A stretch of DNA of 29,163 nucleotides from an uncultured Collinsella sp. (GCA_902467875.1 CABQWP010000020.1:1-29163), one strand, 5' to 3'. Positions 1 to 6,843 are shown, counted from the stretch's first letter. Made by a program: numbers and translations. The notes: generated by a model from the letters alone, not told the origin.

Positions 1-738
1 CGCGATTGGCGAAAATGCGTTGGTGGAAATGGTGAAAATTATATTGACGCTAACACCCCTCAGCGCGTCCATGGCGCGCTCCCTCGAAAGGGCGCCCCGC
101 CCCGTGACCTCGAGGAACGTCTCGTTCGAGTCGTTCACGCCGGTCATGACGCAGATCCGCTCGCGCGACAGCCCGCGTCTGTGCACCTGCTTGCCGCGTT
201 GCCGGGAAGGGCGCGGCATCGTGAACGACCCCTTCGTGTGGTTGCCCTTGAACGACTCGGGGAAATAGGTCTCGTCGAGCTCGCAGCCGCAGCCCCGCTC
301 GACCCTGAACGAGGGGGAGTAGGCCGAGAGGCACTCGATCAGCCTGTGGCGCATGGTGTAGGCGGTCTTGAGGCAGACGCGGCAGCGCCTCGCGCATTCG
401 CGCAGGGGCAGCATGAGCACGAAGCACTCGGCGTAGGCCATCCAGGTCTCCTTCGGGAGCTTGCTCGTCCCCAGGATGCGCTCGCTGCCCATGCCGAAGG
501 TCCTGCCGCAGCCCCGGCAGAGATAGCGCTGCTCGCCGTTCCCGGCCTTCCCCTTCTTCACGACCGCGGTGGACCCGCAGCGCGGGCAGCATTCGACTTC
601 GTAGGCGGAGTCGGCCGCGTCGTCGAACGCCGCCGCGCGGATCACGTCCCTGACGGATTCAATTGCGCGGCGGCGCTCCGCCCCGCTCAGCTTCGCCATG
701 TTCCGCTTGAAGGTGATTACCAGGTCTTCGGCGTTCAT
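1..738 (-). CDS. IS1595-family transposase, partial at left edge
   Basis: DDE transposase moving its own insertion sequence. From the ATG at 738 the frame stays open for 246 codons to the window edge. An N-terminal zinc ribbon (CPRCG at 51-55, CRGCG at 74-78) is followed by the block ELDETYFPESFKGNH (residues 153-167), typical of the IS1595/ISXO2 group, whose DET holds the first catalytic Asp. Family members are usually about 300 residues or more, and the second catalytic Asp lies beyond what is visible. After Arg227 (position 58) the reading changes to AT-rich, low-complexity codons that do not look like transposase, so the gene may be broken there even though no stop is seen. Family call is firm; intactness is unknown. 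Confidence 0.8.
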   Translation of the reverse strand, partial: MNAEDLVITFKRNMAKLSGAERRRAIESVRDVIRAAAFDDAADSAYEVECCPRCGSTAVVKKGKAGNGEQRYLCRGCGRTFGMGSERILGTSKLPKETWMAYAECFVLMLPLRECARRCRVCLKTAYTMRHRLIECLSAYSPSFRVERGCGCELDETYFPESFKGNHTKGSFTMPRPSRQRGKQVHRRGLSRERICVMTGVNDSNETFLEVTGRGALSRERAMDALRGVSVNIIFTISTNAFSPIA

Positions 739-934
739 GCTGCCCCCATCGCCGCGCGTCTACAAGGCTAACGATATGGCACCGTGGGGACACATGTATG
801 TCAATCCTGGTCTAACAGAGCCTATTTTTTTGTTTTAACCAAAACGTATGGAGTTATTCAGTCGCCTCGTTTCAGCTACTCCCACTCTTTAGAAGAATCG
901 TTGCTGGAGGCTTGGCATTGAATCGAGGCACGCC
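739..934. mobile_element. IS flank and island boundary spacer
   Basis: Non-coding spacer between the transposase start and the hydrolase stop. On the minus strand, 795-825 reads GGCTCTGTTAGACCAGGATT followed by GACATACA. This is a plausible upstream terminal end for an IS1595-type element, and a weakly similar ATTGAC block sits at 43-49, but I cannot confirm a matched inverted-repeat pair. The spacer also contains the guaA-like TACTCCCACTC at 877-887, described separately. Confidence 0.35.
877..887 (+). repeat. guaA 3'-end-like repeat, copy 1 (candidate att site)
   Basis: Reads TACTCCCACTC, identical over 11 bases to the guaA 3' end at 17597-17607. It lies in the same orientation, just left of the hydrolase/cupin/MerR cargo. 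Outside the core the similarity to guaA fades quickly. Confidence 0.6.
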
Positions 935-1906
935 TTATTTCAGATATTCCTCAAAGAATGCTTTCAGTTTTTCAAACGGAATGATGTCCATCTGATCGTA
1001 AAGGTCGGTGTGGCTGGCACCAGGGATAATGAGCAATTCCTTGTTGTCCCCCATCAGCTTGCCGTACGCGGTTTCGCTGATATAGCGGGAGTGCGCCTTC
1101 TCGCCGTGTACCAGCAACACGGCAGAGCGGATCTCGCCGGCGTACTGCAAAATCGGCATATTCAAAAACGACAGCGAGGACGTCACATTCCAGCCGCCAT
1201 TGGAGCCCAAGCTGCGGGGATGGTAGCCTCGCGGAGTCTTGTAGTAGGCGTAATAGTCCGCTACAAACTGCGGCGCATCCTCCGGTAGCGGATCGACCAC
1301 GCCGCCCGCCAGCGCATAGCTGCCGTTTTTATAGTCCTCGGTGCGCTGCGCGTTCAACGCTTTCCGCTTTTCAAAGCGTGCCTGCTCGGAATCCTCGGCG
1401 TCAAAATAGCCGTTTGCGGTCACGCGGGTCATATCGTACATGGTCATAGCCGCGGTAGCTTTGATACGAGTGTCGATGGCTGCTGCATTGACTGCCATGC
1501 CGCCCCAACTGCAGATACCGATGATGCCGATACGCTCCGGGTCAACACTTTCCTGCACAGAAAGGAAATCCACCGCTGCGCAGAAGTCCTCGGTGTTGAT
1601 GTCCGGGGATGCTACATAGCGGGGCGTGCCGCCGCTCTCGCCGGTATAGGACGGGTCAAAGGCAATTGCGAAAAAGCCCAGCTCCGCCATTTTCTGCGCG
1701 TACAGACCGGAGGACTGTTCCTTCACCGCGCCAAACGGGCCGCTGACGGCGATGGCGGGCAGTTTGCCTTCCGCGTTCTTAGGCACGTACACGTCGGCCG
1801 CCAGCGTGATGCCGTATCGGTTGTGGAAGGTCGCCTTGCTGTGCTCAACCTTGTCGCTTTTGGGGAATACCTTGTCCCATTCCTGCGTCAGTTTCAACTG
1901 CTCCAT
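935..1906 (-). CDS. alpha/beta hydrolase (dienelactone-hydrolase-like)
   Basis: A 323-residue cytoplasmic alpha/beta hydrolase with no signal peptide. The nucleophile elbow is GICSWGG at 130-136. Most relatives I know carry GICGWGG, so either Cys132 (as in dienelactone hydrolase) or Ser133 could be the nucleophile. A late acidic region follows LLVHGEK (264-270), and the likely catalytic His is His299 in GASHTD. The substrate is unknown. The ATG is 2 bases after the stop of the cupin gene and its AGGAGG lies inside that gene's end, so the two are translationally coupled. Both should be controlled by the divergent MerR protein. Codon use is less GC-biased than in the chromosomal genes to the right, which fits acquired DNA. 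Confidence 0.85.
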   Translation of the reverse strand: MEQLKLTQEWDKVFPKSDKVEHSKATFHNRYGITLAADVYVPKNAEGKLPAIAVSGPFGAVKEQSSGLYAQKMAELGFFAIAFDPSYTGESGGTPRYVASPDINTEDFCAAVDFLSVQESVDPERIGIIGICSWGGMAVNAAAIDTRIKATAAMTMYDMTRVTANGYFDAEDSEQARFEKRKALNAQRTEDYKNGSYALAGGVVDPLPEDAPQFVADYYAYYKTPRGYHPRSLGSNGGWNVTSSLSFLNMPILQYAGEIRSAVLLVHGEKAHSRYISETAYGKLMGDNKELLIIPGASHTDLYDQMDIIPFEKLKAFFEEYLK

Positions 1907-1908
1907 GC

Positions 1909-2676
1909 CTAAACCTCCTTGTCAGTCGCTTTAAGGTATTGCTCGTCGTCCACGGCCTCCAACCACTCGTTGGAGGCCTTCTCGCCCGGAACCTCCACCG
2001 CGAGATGGGAGAACCAGCTGTCGGGCGCCGCACCGTGCCAGTGCTTTACGCCCGCGGGAATATTTACTACATCGCCAGGGCATAGCTCTTGTGCCGGTTT
2101 GCCCCATTCCTGGTAAAGCCCTCGACCAGCCACGCAGATGAGGATCTGCCCGCCACCGCTTTTGGCGTGATGGATGTGCCAGTTGTTGCGGCAGCCGGGC
2201 TCGAGCGTAACGTTGTAAATGCCGACCTGCTCGGTGGAAAGGGGCACGAGGTAGCTTTGCCCGATAAAGTACTTCGCAAATGCGTCGTTGGGGGCACCGA
2301 TGGGAAAGGCCATCTCGTTTTGGTGTCGGGCCTTTGCGTCGGCGCCGTCGTCTTCGTCCGCCCAGACCTCCTTCGCCATGCGAAAGGCCGCCCACGCCTT
2401 GGGCCATCCCGCGTAAAACGCCGCATGCGTAAGGATTTCCGCTATCTCAGCCCTGGTCACCCCGTTGCTCTTTGCGGACATCAGATGATATTGGAACGAA
2501 GAGTCCGTCAGCCCCTGCGCCATTAGGGCCACCACCGTCACCACGCTGCGGTCTCGAAGGGAAAGCCCGTCTTCTCGGCTCCACACCTCGCCGAACAGCA
2601 CATCGTCATTGAGCTGAGCGAATTTGGGGGCAAAATCCCCCAGGGCGTCTCTGCCCGCCGTCTGTTTAATTGCCAT
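1909..2676 (-). CDS. carboxymuconolactone decarboxylase/cupin fusion protein
   Basis: A 255-residue two-domain protein. Residues about 10-105 form a carboxymuconolactone decarboxylase (AhpD-like) helical domain, and about 135-245 form a cupin with the metal-ligand pattern HIHHAKSGGGQ, then PGD and HWHG. The family usually carries redox or detoxification functions on small organic molecules; the substrate is not known. Although the frame opens upstream at 2709, I chose the ATG at 2676 because AGGAGGAAA (2683-2691) lies just upstream. It is the first clearly functional gene of an operon with the hydrolase and is transcribed away from merR. It is probably induced through the 19-bp-spacer promoter at 2883-2913. 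Confidence 0.85.
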   Translation of the reverse strand: MAIKQTAGRDALGDFAPKFAQLNDDVLFGEVWSREDGLSLRDRSVVTVVALMAQGLTDSSFQYHLMSAKSNGVTRAEIAEILTHAAFYAGWPKAWAAFRMAKEVWADEDDGADAKARHQNEMAFPIGAPNDAFAKYFIGQSYLVPLSTEQVGIYNVTLEPGCRNNWHIHHAKSGGGQILICVAGRGLYQEWGKPAQELCPGDVVNIPAGVKHWHGAAPDSWFSHLAVEVPGEKASNEWLEAVDDEQYLKATDKEV

Positions 2677-2741
2677 GATCGATTTCCTCCTATCGATGGT
2701 TCTGGACACGAATCCGTCTCCGCGCGGCTAAGTAGCCCGCC

Positions 2742-2839
2742 TAGATTTCCATGCCCATTCGTCGCGCCTGCTCAAGAGCAGGGTGCCCAGCGATTTCGCC
2801 CACGCCGTTCACGCCGCCGGCGAAAACCGTTTTGCCCAT
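2742..2839 (-). other. 32-codon small ORF or gene relic in the operon leader
   Basis: Between the MerR-type promoter and the cupin gene is a minus-strand frame starting MGKTVFAGGVNGVGEIAG and ending MGMEI, preceded by AAGGGGTGG about 8 bases upstream. It could be a leader peptide or the fused ends of a deleted first gene of the operon. I do not recognise it. Confidence 0.3.
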
Positions 2840-2882
2840 TACGGACCACCCCTTGCGCTACCGATTTATATTGACGAGAATG

Positions 2883-2913
2883 AAGGTAATACCTAAACCT
2901 GACTTTAGGTCAA
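2883..2913 (-). promoter_or_regulatory. MerR-type promoter with 19-bp spacer and dyad operator
   Basis: On the minus strand a -35 TTGACC (2913-2908) and a -10-like TACCTT (2888-2883) are exactly 19 bp apart. Inside the spacer lies a perfect 7-bp dyad, ACCTAAA (2891-2897) and TTTAGGT (2904-2910). Over-long 19-bp spacers with a central dyad are the hallmark of promoters activated by MerR-family DNA distortion, and the merR gene begins 32 bp away. It points at the cupin/hydrolase operon. Confidence 0.75.
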
Positions 2914-2944
2914 GGAATGAATTCGAGATTTATTCGGAGGGGCC

Positions 2945-3385
2945 ATGTACACAATCGGACAGGTGGCGGAAATGTTCGGCTTGCCCGCCTCAACGCTGCG
3001 GTATTACGACAAGCAGGGATTGTTCCCGGGGCTGGAGCGGACGTCCGGCATTCGTCGATTCGGCGACACGGAACTCGAGGCGCTTCGAGTCATCGAATGC
3101 CTGAAGAAAGCGGGGATGGAGATCAAGGACATCCGTCTGTTCATGGAATGGTGTGCGGAGGGCCCGTCCACTTACCCCCAGCGCAAGGCCATGTTCGAGG
3201 AGCGTAAGGCCCATATGGAGTCGGAGATCGAGAGCATGAACCGCGCGCTGGACATGTTGAAGTTCAAATGCTGGTACTACGGGCAGCTGAATCAGGGCAA
3301 CAGCGAGGCTGAGCTGAAGGCACTGATTCCCGACGGCTTGCCAGAAGGAATCAAAGAGGCCTACGAAAACGCTCACGCTCGATAG
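2945..3385 (+). CDS. MerR-family transcriptional regulator
   Basis: A 146-residue dimeric DNA-binding regulator. The winged helix-turn-helix fills residues 1-70, starting MYTIGQVAEMFGLPASTLRYY and continuing DKQGLFPG, typical of the AdhR/YyaN-type subgroup. A long dimerisation helix runs about 78-118. The C-terminal region has a single Cys (in LKFKCWYY) rather than a metal-binding loop, so the signal is more likely an electrophile or organic stress than a metal ion; that is inference. GGAGGGG sits just before the ATG. It is divergent from the cupin/hydrolase operon and almost certainly acts on the 19-bp-spacer promoter in the gap. Confidence 0.9.
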   Translation: MYTIGQVAEMFGLPASTLRYYDKQGLFPGLERTSGIRRFGDTELEALRVIECLKKAGMEIKDIRLFMEWCAEGPSTYPQRKAMFEERKAHMESEIESMNRALDMLKFKCWYYGQLNQGNSEAELKALIPDGLPEGIKEAYENAHAR

Positions 3386-3446
3386 TGCCGTCCGATGCTC
3401 AAGGGAGTTCGTCAAGGAGTTCTTTTTCGGGTAGCAATGAAAAAAG

Positions 3447-3481
3447 AAGGCCGCCGAACCAGAAGATTCGGAGGCCTTTAT
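3447..3481. terminator. bidirectional terminator after merR
   Basis: Arms AGGCCGCCGAA (3449-3459) and TTCGGAGGCCT (3468-3478) pair with one mismatch around an 8-base loop. TTTATT follows on the + strand, and a CTTCTTTTTT run on the - strand, so it can stop transcripts from both sides. Confidence 0.75.
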
Positions 3482-3571
3482 TCCTGCCACTTTGCTGATA
3501 GCGCAGTTCAGTGGCGATGCCGAAACGATCGATAATCCTCTTTGACGCTTGTTTAGCGAAATGGGAAGCGC

Positions 3572-3733
3572 ATGACAGCCATCCAGCGAGCCCTGGGGTA
3601 TCCGGGCAGAAAGGGCCTGTTGGCGAAATGGATCGACCGCTACATCCGCTGGGGCAACGAGAAGAGGCTGAAGCGATCGCTCGGGGGGATGAGCCCGTTG
3701 CAATACAGACGCAGCCTGGGCTTTGTCGCATAA
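3572..3733 (+). pseudogene. IS3-family transposase relic
   Basis: A 53-codon frame, open only from a stop at 3554. It begins like an IS3 OrfA/OrfB junction (RALGYPGRKGL) and ends with the recognisable IS3 OrfB tail WIDRYIRWGNEKRLKRSLGG then MSPLQYRRSLGF. The middle of the transposase, including the DDE core, is missing, so this is an internally deleted element. No intact ends were found. It lies between the MerR module and the VOC gene. Confidence 0.65.
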
Positions 3734-3845
3734 TTGTCAGGTACGGAAAAACCGACCCATCTCCGTTTGATATTGTTCTGAACGGCCTCGATTACACGGA
3801 TTGCATCCCGATGCAGGATGCTTCCTTTCCCGCTGGGGCAAAAGA
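3734..3845. other. non-coding spacer after IS3 relic
   Basis: About 110 bases with no credible gene on either strand. The start (TGTCAGGTACGG) could be a remnant of the insertion-sequence end. Confidence 0.3.
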
Positions 3846-4304
3846 TCACTTGTCCAGCGGCTCCATGATTTCTAATATGATTCCATCTGGATCCCGAAAG
3901 TAGAAGGCTTTGCTCCGGCCAAAGCCATCCTGCCGAAAATCAAATTCCTGGGGAGCGGAGAAACACTCCACGCCCTGCTCCGCCAGTTTTTGATAGACCG
4001 CATCGGCATCCTCTGCACAGAAGCAAAGTTCTGATATGGAAGTTGTGAAAAGATCCATGGGCTTGCGGTGAATTTCATCCTCCACAAACTGGATCAGTTC
4101 CACCGGCGGCATATGCAGCTGATCCGAGCCGTTCAAATAAGCAACCCGTGCCTTGCAGTTTTCTCGCCGGAACATTGCCTCCGTCTCTTTTCCCTCCATC
4201 AGGAGCTCCCCCTGATACTGAAGGCCCAGCACATCCCGATAAAACGCCACGGAACGGTCCAGGTCACTGACCGTCAATCCCACATGGTAGATCTGTCGAA
4301 TCAT
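3846..4304 (-). CDS. VOC-family (glyoxalase/bleomycin-resistance-like) protein
   Basis: A 152-residue single-unit vicinal-oxygen-chelate protein. It begins MIRQIYHVGLTVSDLDRSVA followed by FYRDVLGLQ, with metal-ligand candidate His7, a mid-protein VELIQF strand, and the closing block FYFRDPDGIILEIMEP whose Glu is the usual last metal ligand. The family covers glyoxalases, dioxygenases and resistance proteins; the reaction cannot be told from sequence. The frame extends upstream to 4370, but GAGGAGG just ahead of the ATG at 4304 fixes the start. It follows the tail of a broken membrane-protein gene by 13 bp, so it was the downstream member of an operon. Confidence 0.85.
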   Translation of the reverse strand: MIRQIYHVGLTVSDLDRSVAFYRDVLGLQYQGELLMEGKETEAMFRRENCKARVAYLNGSDQLHMPPVELIQFVEDEIHRKPMDLFTTSISELCFCAEDADAVYQKLAEQGVECFSAPQEFDFRQDGFGRSKAFYFRDPDGIILEIMEPLDK

Positions 4305-4317
4305 GAGCTCCTCCTCG

Positions 4318-4473
4318 TTAGTTGCTTTCTGCTGGTTTAATGAGGGCATGGAACAGAAAAGCGAGTCCATTTATTGAGATAATGTGGCCGATTCCGGCAA
4401 GCCCTCCGATCATATGGTCCATAAAGCTACCCATCGGAAGTGCTTCGGCAAGAATAACGAAAACACCAGGTCA
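4318..4473 (-). pseudogene. C-terminal relic of an integral membrane protein
   Basis: The minus-strand frame ending TAA at 4318 reads VFVILAEALPMGSFMDHM, then a hydrophobic helix (IIGGLAGIGHIISINGLA-like) and LFHALIKPAESN. It is closed upstream by a stop at about 4474, so only some 50 residues of a membrane protein survive. It overlaps the ribosome-binding region of the VOC gene, as a normal upstream operon gene would. The family cannot be named. Confidence 0.5.
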
Positions 4474-4758
4474 AACGCCCCTATGGGTACCGAGAGGCTC
4501 AACTGAGTATTAAATGGGTACCAAACGTCAATGTAATCTTTACTGAATTAAAACCAAATATCAAGGCTAGCTGCGCGGATAATTGCTCATAAAGGGACGC
4601 TCCCTGAAAAATTGATACCCTGATATCCAGCGTTGTCCCAACTCATGGCAACCATGAGCTCAGACGGCTTGCTGCAGAAAATCGATACGATACAAAAAGA
4701 GAAATACCCCGTGATACCACAGGGCACTTCTAACAACTAACACTCTTTTAAATGGAAT
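4474..4758. other. AT-richer non-coding stretch before att copy 2
   Basis: Lower GC than its surroundings. The only frame of note is 31 codons on the + strand from the ATG at about 4645, beginning MATMSSDGLLQKIDTIQKEK and ending shortly before the att-like repeat. It could be the tail of a lost gene, possibly from the integrase end of an island, but it carries no recognisable recombinase motif. Confidence 0.3.
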
Positions 4759-4770
4759 TATTCCCACTCG
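4758..4770 (+). repeat. guaA 3'-end-like repeat, copy 2 (candidate att site)
   Basis: TTATTCCCACTCG matches the guaA end TTACTCCCACTCG at 12 of 13 bases, and similarity continues to the right (about 18 of 23 over 4758-4780). Same orientation as the other copies. On the minus strand it would encode the GuaA ending NEWE and stop. Confidence 0.65.
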
Positions 4771-5225
4771 TTGGCGCCGGTTCTGACGTCCTGTCATTCC
4801 AGTTGCATCCAGTTTTCGGTGCCGTCTCGAGCCGAGTTCCGCCAGGTAACGCCATGTCGTGCTTCGTCGGCCTCGGGGACATAAGCTGGGACAACTTCAA
4901 AACCTTTTTTCAAACTCAGAACGTTGAGTTTTTGTTTTTGTCCCAAAGGCCACGATTGGCCGCCTTTGGAGGCTCGATAGCGCCGAAAACGCTCGTTTTG
5001 AAACTCAGCCGCTCTTTAGCCTGAAAGCCGCCAGCTGCAATCGCAAGCGAATCAACGCAGGTGGCTTGCGCACCATTCGCAAAACCCCAGGTCGCAGACT
5101 TTCGCCATCGGTGGGCAAAGTGAGTAGTCTCGGGTGGCTTGCCCATGAGTTAGCGAACGAGCCCTGAGATTCCGCTGACGTCCGGAAACGCTTCGAGCTC
5201 CCTTGAATTTTCAGACAGTACATGA
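4771..5225. other. non-coding stretch with hairpins, no supported gene
   Basis: About 450 bases without a convincing gene; the best frame (minus strand, 4916-5146) has no ribosome-binding site and atypical composition. A hairpin at about 4944-4971 pairs CCAAA/GGCCA with TGGCC/TTTGG and lies next to a TTTTTGTTTTTG tract on its 5' (+ strand) side. GGTGGCTTGC occurs directly repeated at 5060-5069 and 5133-5142. It looks like dispersed intergenic or att-flanking DNA. Confidence 0.35.
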
Positions 5226-5231
5226 TATAAG
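5203..5231 (+). promoter_or_regulatory. sigma-70-type promoter for a short transcript
   Basis: TTGAAT (5203-5208) and TATAAG (5226-5231) with exactly 17 bp between them. The predicted start is about 5238, and a strong terminator ends only about 50 bases further on. Confidence 0.5.
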
Positions 5232-5237
5232 GCAATT

Positions 5238-5293
5238 GGTTTCCCGTTAGGAAGGCTTCCAAGTGCCGGGGACGTTTTCCCCGGCTTTTTTCT
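5238..5293 (+). ncRNA. candidate small RNA (about 55 nt)
   Basis: Defined only by a promoter immediately upstream and a Rho-independent terminator at 5265-5290. The body contains a small hairpin at GGAAGGCTTCC (5250-5260). No reading frame fits inside, and no known RNA family is recognised. Confidence 0.4.
5265..5293 (+). terminator. strong Rho-independent terminator
   Basis: Perfect arms GCCGGGG (5265-5271) and CCCCGGC (5279-5285) around a 7-base loop, followed by TTTTTTCTT. Confidence 0.85.
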
Positions 5294-5341
5294 TATCCGG
5301 GAAAACTCCGCGATAGCCCTACGCGGCGCTCAGAACTCCTG

Positions 5342-5473
5342 CTAGCCGAGCAGCCACCTCGCGAGGTCCAGCACGAGAACGCCCTCCCGGGTATAGGGCT
5401 CGTGCCTCGTGCGGGCGATGAGAACCTTCGGGAACGCATCCCTGACGGGCAGCAGCGGTGCGAGCTCCCTCTC
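5342..5473 (-). pseudogene. C-terminal relic of an ATP-binding (AAA, DUF4143-type) protein
   Basis: The minus-strand frame ending TAG at 5342 reads ERELAPLLPVRDAFPKVLIA then RTRHEPYTREGVLVLDLARW and LLG. This is the typical closing segment of the mobile ATPases with a C-terminal DUF4143 region that are common in gut bacteria. The Walker motifs and the rest of the protein are absent. The upstream side carries two copies of the self-complementary GTTTCGAAAC (about 5472-5481 and 5500-5509), which are probably junction or regulatory DNA rather than coding. No start codon with a ribosome-binding site supports expression. Confidence 0.55.
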
Positions 5474-5602
5474 GGTTTCGAAACTCGAGATGTTTTTAAG
5501 TTTCGAAACTGAGGGGCGATGCACGTAGGCATATTATCGAGAATTCGAAATTCCGACCCCAGTCACAGCATGCCGGCAGCGAGGTCAATGCGCATTCGCA
5601 CG

Positions 5603-5611
5603 TGCTACAAT
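5603..5611 (+). promoter_or_regulatory. extended -10 promoter of yjdF
   Basis: TGCTACAAT has an extended -10 TG and the hexamer TACAAT at 5606-5611. The -35 region (about 5583-5588) is weak, as is usual for extended -10 promoters. Transcription would start near 5618, leaving a 120-base leader. Confidence 0.5.
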
Positions 5612-5617
5612 CCAACC

Positions 5618-5735
5618 ACCAGAGATGAAAACACAGTCCCCGTCGGGTAGTCGTGGGCGTGCGCTAGTCCGCATCAGTAACCTGCCTCCTTGGTTGTCCC
5701 TTCTCTGCATGGTCATCTACATAAAGGAGGAACCA
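5618..5735 (+). promoter_or_regulatory. structured yjdF leader, candidate yjdF-motif riboswitch
   Basis: The leader is closed by a 6-bp stem, CAGAGA (5620-5625) with TCTCTG (5702-5707). Inside are GAAAACACAG, a small CCC/GGG hairpin and a TGCG/CGCA hairpin. In Firmicutes, yjdF genes are commonly preceded by the yjdF RNA motif, which responds to azaaromatic compounds. The gene context and structured leader fit, but I cannot confirm the motif consensus by eye. Confidence 0.45.
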
Positions 5736-5738
5736 ACC

Positions 5739-6158
5739 ATGCAGATCAGCGTGTCGTCCACCCTGACCGTATATCACGACGGTCAATTCTGGGTCGGGAT
5801 GGCGGAGCATGTCGAGGACGGAAGGTACGGCGTCGCCCGCATCGTATTCGGCGCGGAGCCGTCCGATGAGGAGATCCTGCAGTTCGTTGTCGGCAAATGG
5901 GAGAAACTCTCGTTCTTCGGTGACGACCCGGTCGAGACGAGCAAACCCGCGAAGAACCCCAAGCGGCGCGCCCGTGAGGCGGCGAAAGTCCTTAAACGAC
6001 CGGCGGTGAGCACCAAGGCACAACAGGCGTTCGCGGCACAGCGGAAAGCGATGAAGCGGGAGTCGGCTCAAGCAAGAAGCCAGCGTCGCGCGGATGAGGC
6101 GGAGACGCGCTTCGAGCAGCGAAAGTTGAAGCGCAAGCAGAAACATCGCGGGCATTGA
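5739..6158 (+). CDS. yjdF: YjdF-family (DUF2992) protein
   Basis: A 139-residue cytoplasmic protein of the YjdF family. The core MQISVSSTLTVYHDGQFWVG continues to ARIVFGAEPSDEEILQFV (residues about 50-70). The last 60 residues are a very basic Lys/Arg/Ala tail ending KLKRKQKHRGH, as in other members. The biochemical function is unknown; in Firmicutes the gene is linked to response to toxic aromatic compounds through its riboswitch. The frame is open upstream to 5625, but AAAGGAGG at 5723-5730 places the start at the ATG at 5739. The last 55 bases are duplicated near guaA (17397-17450), which ties this segment to the guaA junction. Confidence 0.85.
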   Translation: MQISVSSTLTVYHDGQFWVGMAEHVEDGRYGVARIVFGAEPSDEEILQFVVGKWEKLSFFGDDPVETSKPAKNPKRRAREAAKVLKRPAVSTKAQQAFAAQRKAMKRESAQARSQRRADEAETRFEQRKLKRKQKHRGH

Positions 6159-6318
6159 TCGCTATTTGCAGCAAGGCAAACCATATACAGCAGCGGCGCC
6201 AGTTCCACTTGAAGCCGACGCCGCGTAGACGCTGATGGTGACGGCTATGCACGGGCACGGGCGCGCCACCGCACTTCACAGCTTGTTTCTCAAGTATTTG
6301 GGACGCACACGCGGCGTT
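6159..6318. other. spacer between yjdF and the toxin terminator
   Basis: No gene or strong signal seen on either strand; the long + strand frame beginning at 6235 is antisense to the toxin gene. Confidence 0.4.
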
Positions 6319-6342
6319 CAAAAATGCGGAGCGACTCCGCAT
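6319..6342 (-). terminator. terminator of the ToxN-like gene
   Basis: On the minus strand ATGCGGAG, loop TCG, then CTCCGCAT followed by TTTT: a perfect 8-bp stem, 25 bases after the toxin stop codon. Confidence 0.75.
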
Positions 6343-6366
6343 GGCTCGAGACTGAGCCGAGATGCC

Positions 6367-6816
6367 CTACTTCTCGCCCTCCAGCAGCCCCACGATGCGG
6401 TCGATGTCGACGGCAAAGCGAGGCCTTCCCTCGCGCTCGTAGCGGTCGAGGTATGCCTGGCACTCGGAGACAATGCGTTTGGTGTTGCCATCGATGATGC
6501 GCTGGAGCGTCTCGTAGTAGGCCGAGCCCTCGGTCCTGAAGCGGCGCTGGTAGGCCTTGGTTATGGGGAACATCTTGATGTAGTGGATGCCGTGGCGGCA
6601 GCCGGGGCGCGTCGTGGGGCGGGGTGGCAACGCAAAGTACTGGTCTTTGGGCACGTTAGGGGCGATGTTGGAACGCAGCGGCACGGCGAAGTCCCTGCGC
6701 TTTCCGCGGAAACGCAGCCTCACCACCACGATGCAGGGGCGATTGTGCTTAAGCATGAGCTCGCGGTCGCCATCGACGAGGTCGAAGAAGTCCTGGGAGA
6801 TGGATACGATCTTCAT
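6367..6816 (-). CDS. ToxN/AbiQ-like (type III toxin-antitoxin) endoribonuclease
   Basis: 149 residues, close to the ToxN/AbiQ size range. It starts MKIVSISQDFFDLV, then NRPCIVVVRLRFRGKRRDFA and VPLRSNI (about residues 25-52), which corresponds to the family's RP-x-x-GVVL...YFAPLSS strand pair. HGIHYIKMFPI (about 90-100) matches the later conserved core. In known systems this fold is an endoribonuclease neutralised by a small structured RNA encoded just upstream, and several act as phage-abortive-infection modules. ATG 6816 was chosen over the longer frame because GGGGGG precedes it and a stable hairpin occupies the region upstream. The leader is structured but lacks the classical tandem antitoxin repeats, so the type III assignment is tentative. 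Confidence 0.6.
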   Translation of the reverse strand: MKIVSISQDFFDLVDGDRELMLKHNRPCIVVVRLRFRGKRRDFAVPLRSNIAPNVPKDQYFALPPRPTTRPGCRHGIHYIKMFPITKAYQRRFRTEGSAYYETLQRIIDGNTKRIVSECQAYLDRYEREGRPRFAVDIDRIVGLLEGEK

Positions 6817-6843
6817 CGGTTGCGCCCCCCCTTCATACGAAGC

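Noticed and set aside
3399..3731. Minus-strand 110-codon frame across the terminator and IS3 relic
   Set aside because: It runs through a strong bidirectional terminator, lacks a start signal, and the IS3 tail on the + strand explains its right half.
4916..5146. 76-codon minus-strand frame
   Set aside because: No ribosome-binding site, contains a hairpin and poly-Lys/Asn end caused by a T-rich tract, and no family resemblance.
5472..5509. Two GTTTCGAAAC palindromes as a possible CRISPR or iteron array
   Set aside because: Only two copies with a 28-base period, and one lies at the boundary of a gene relic; too few for an array.
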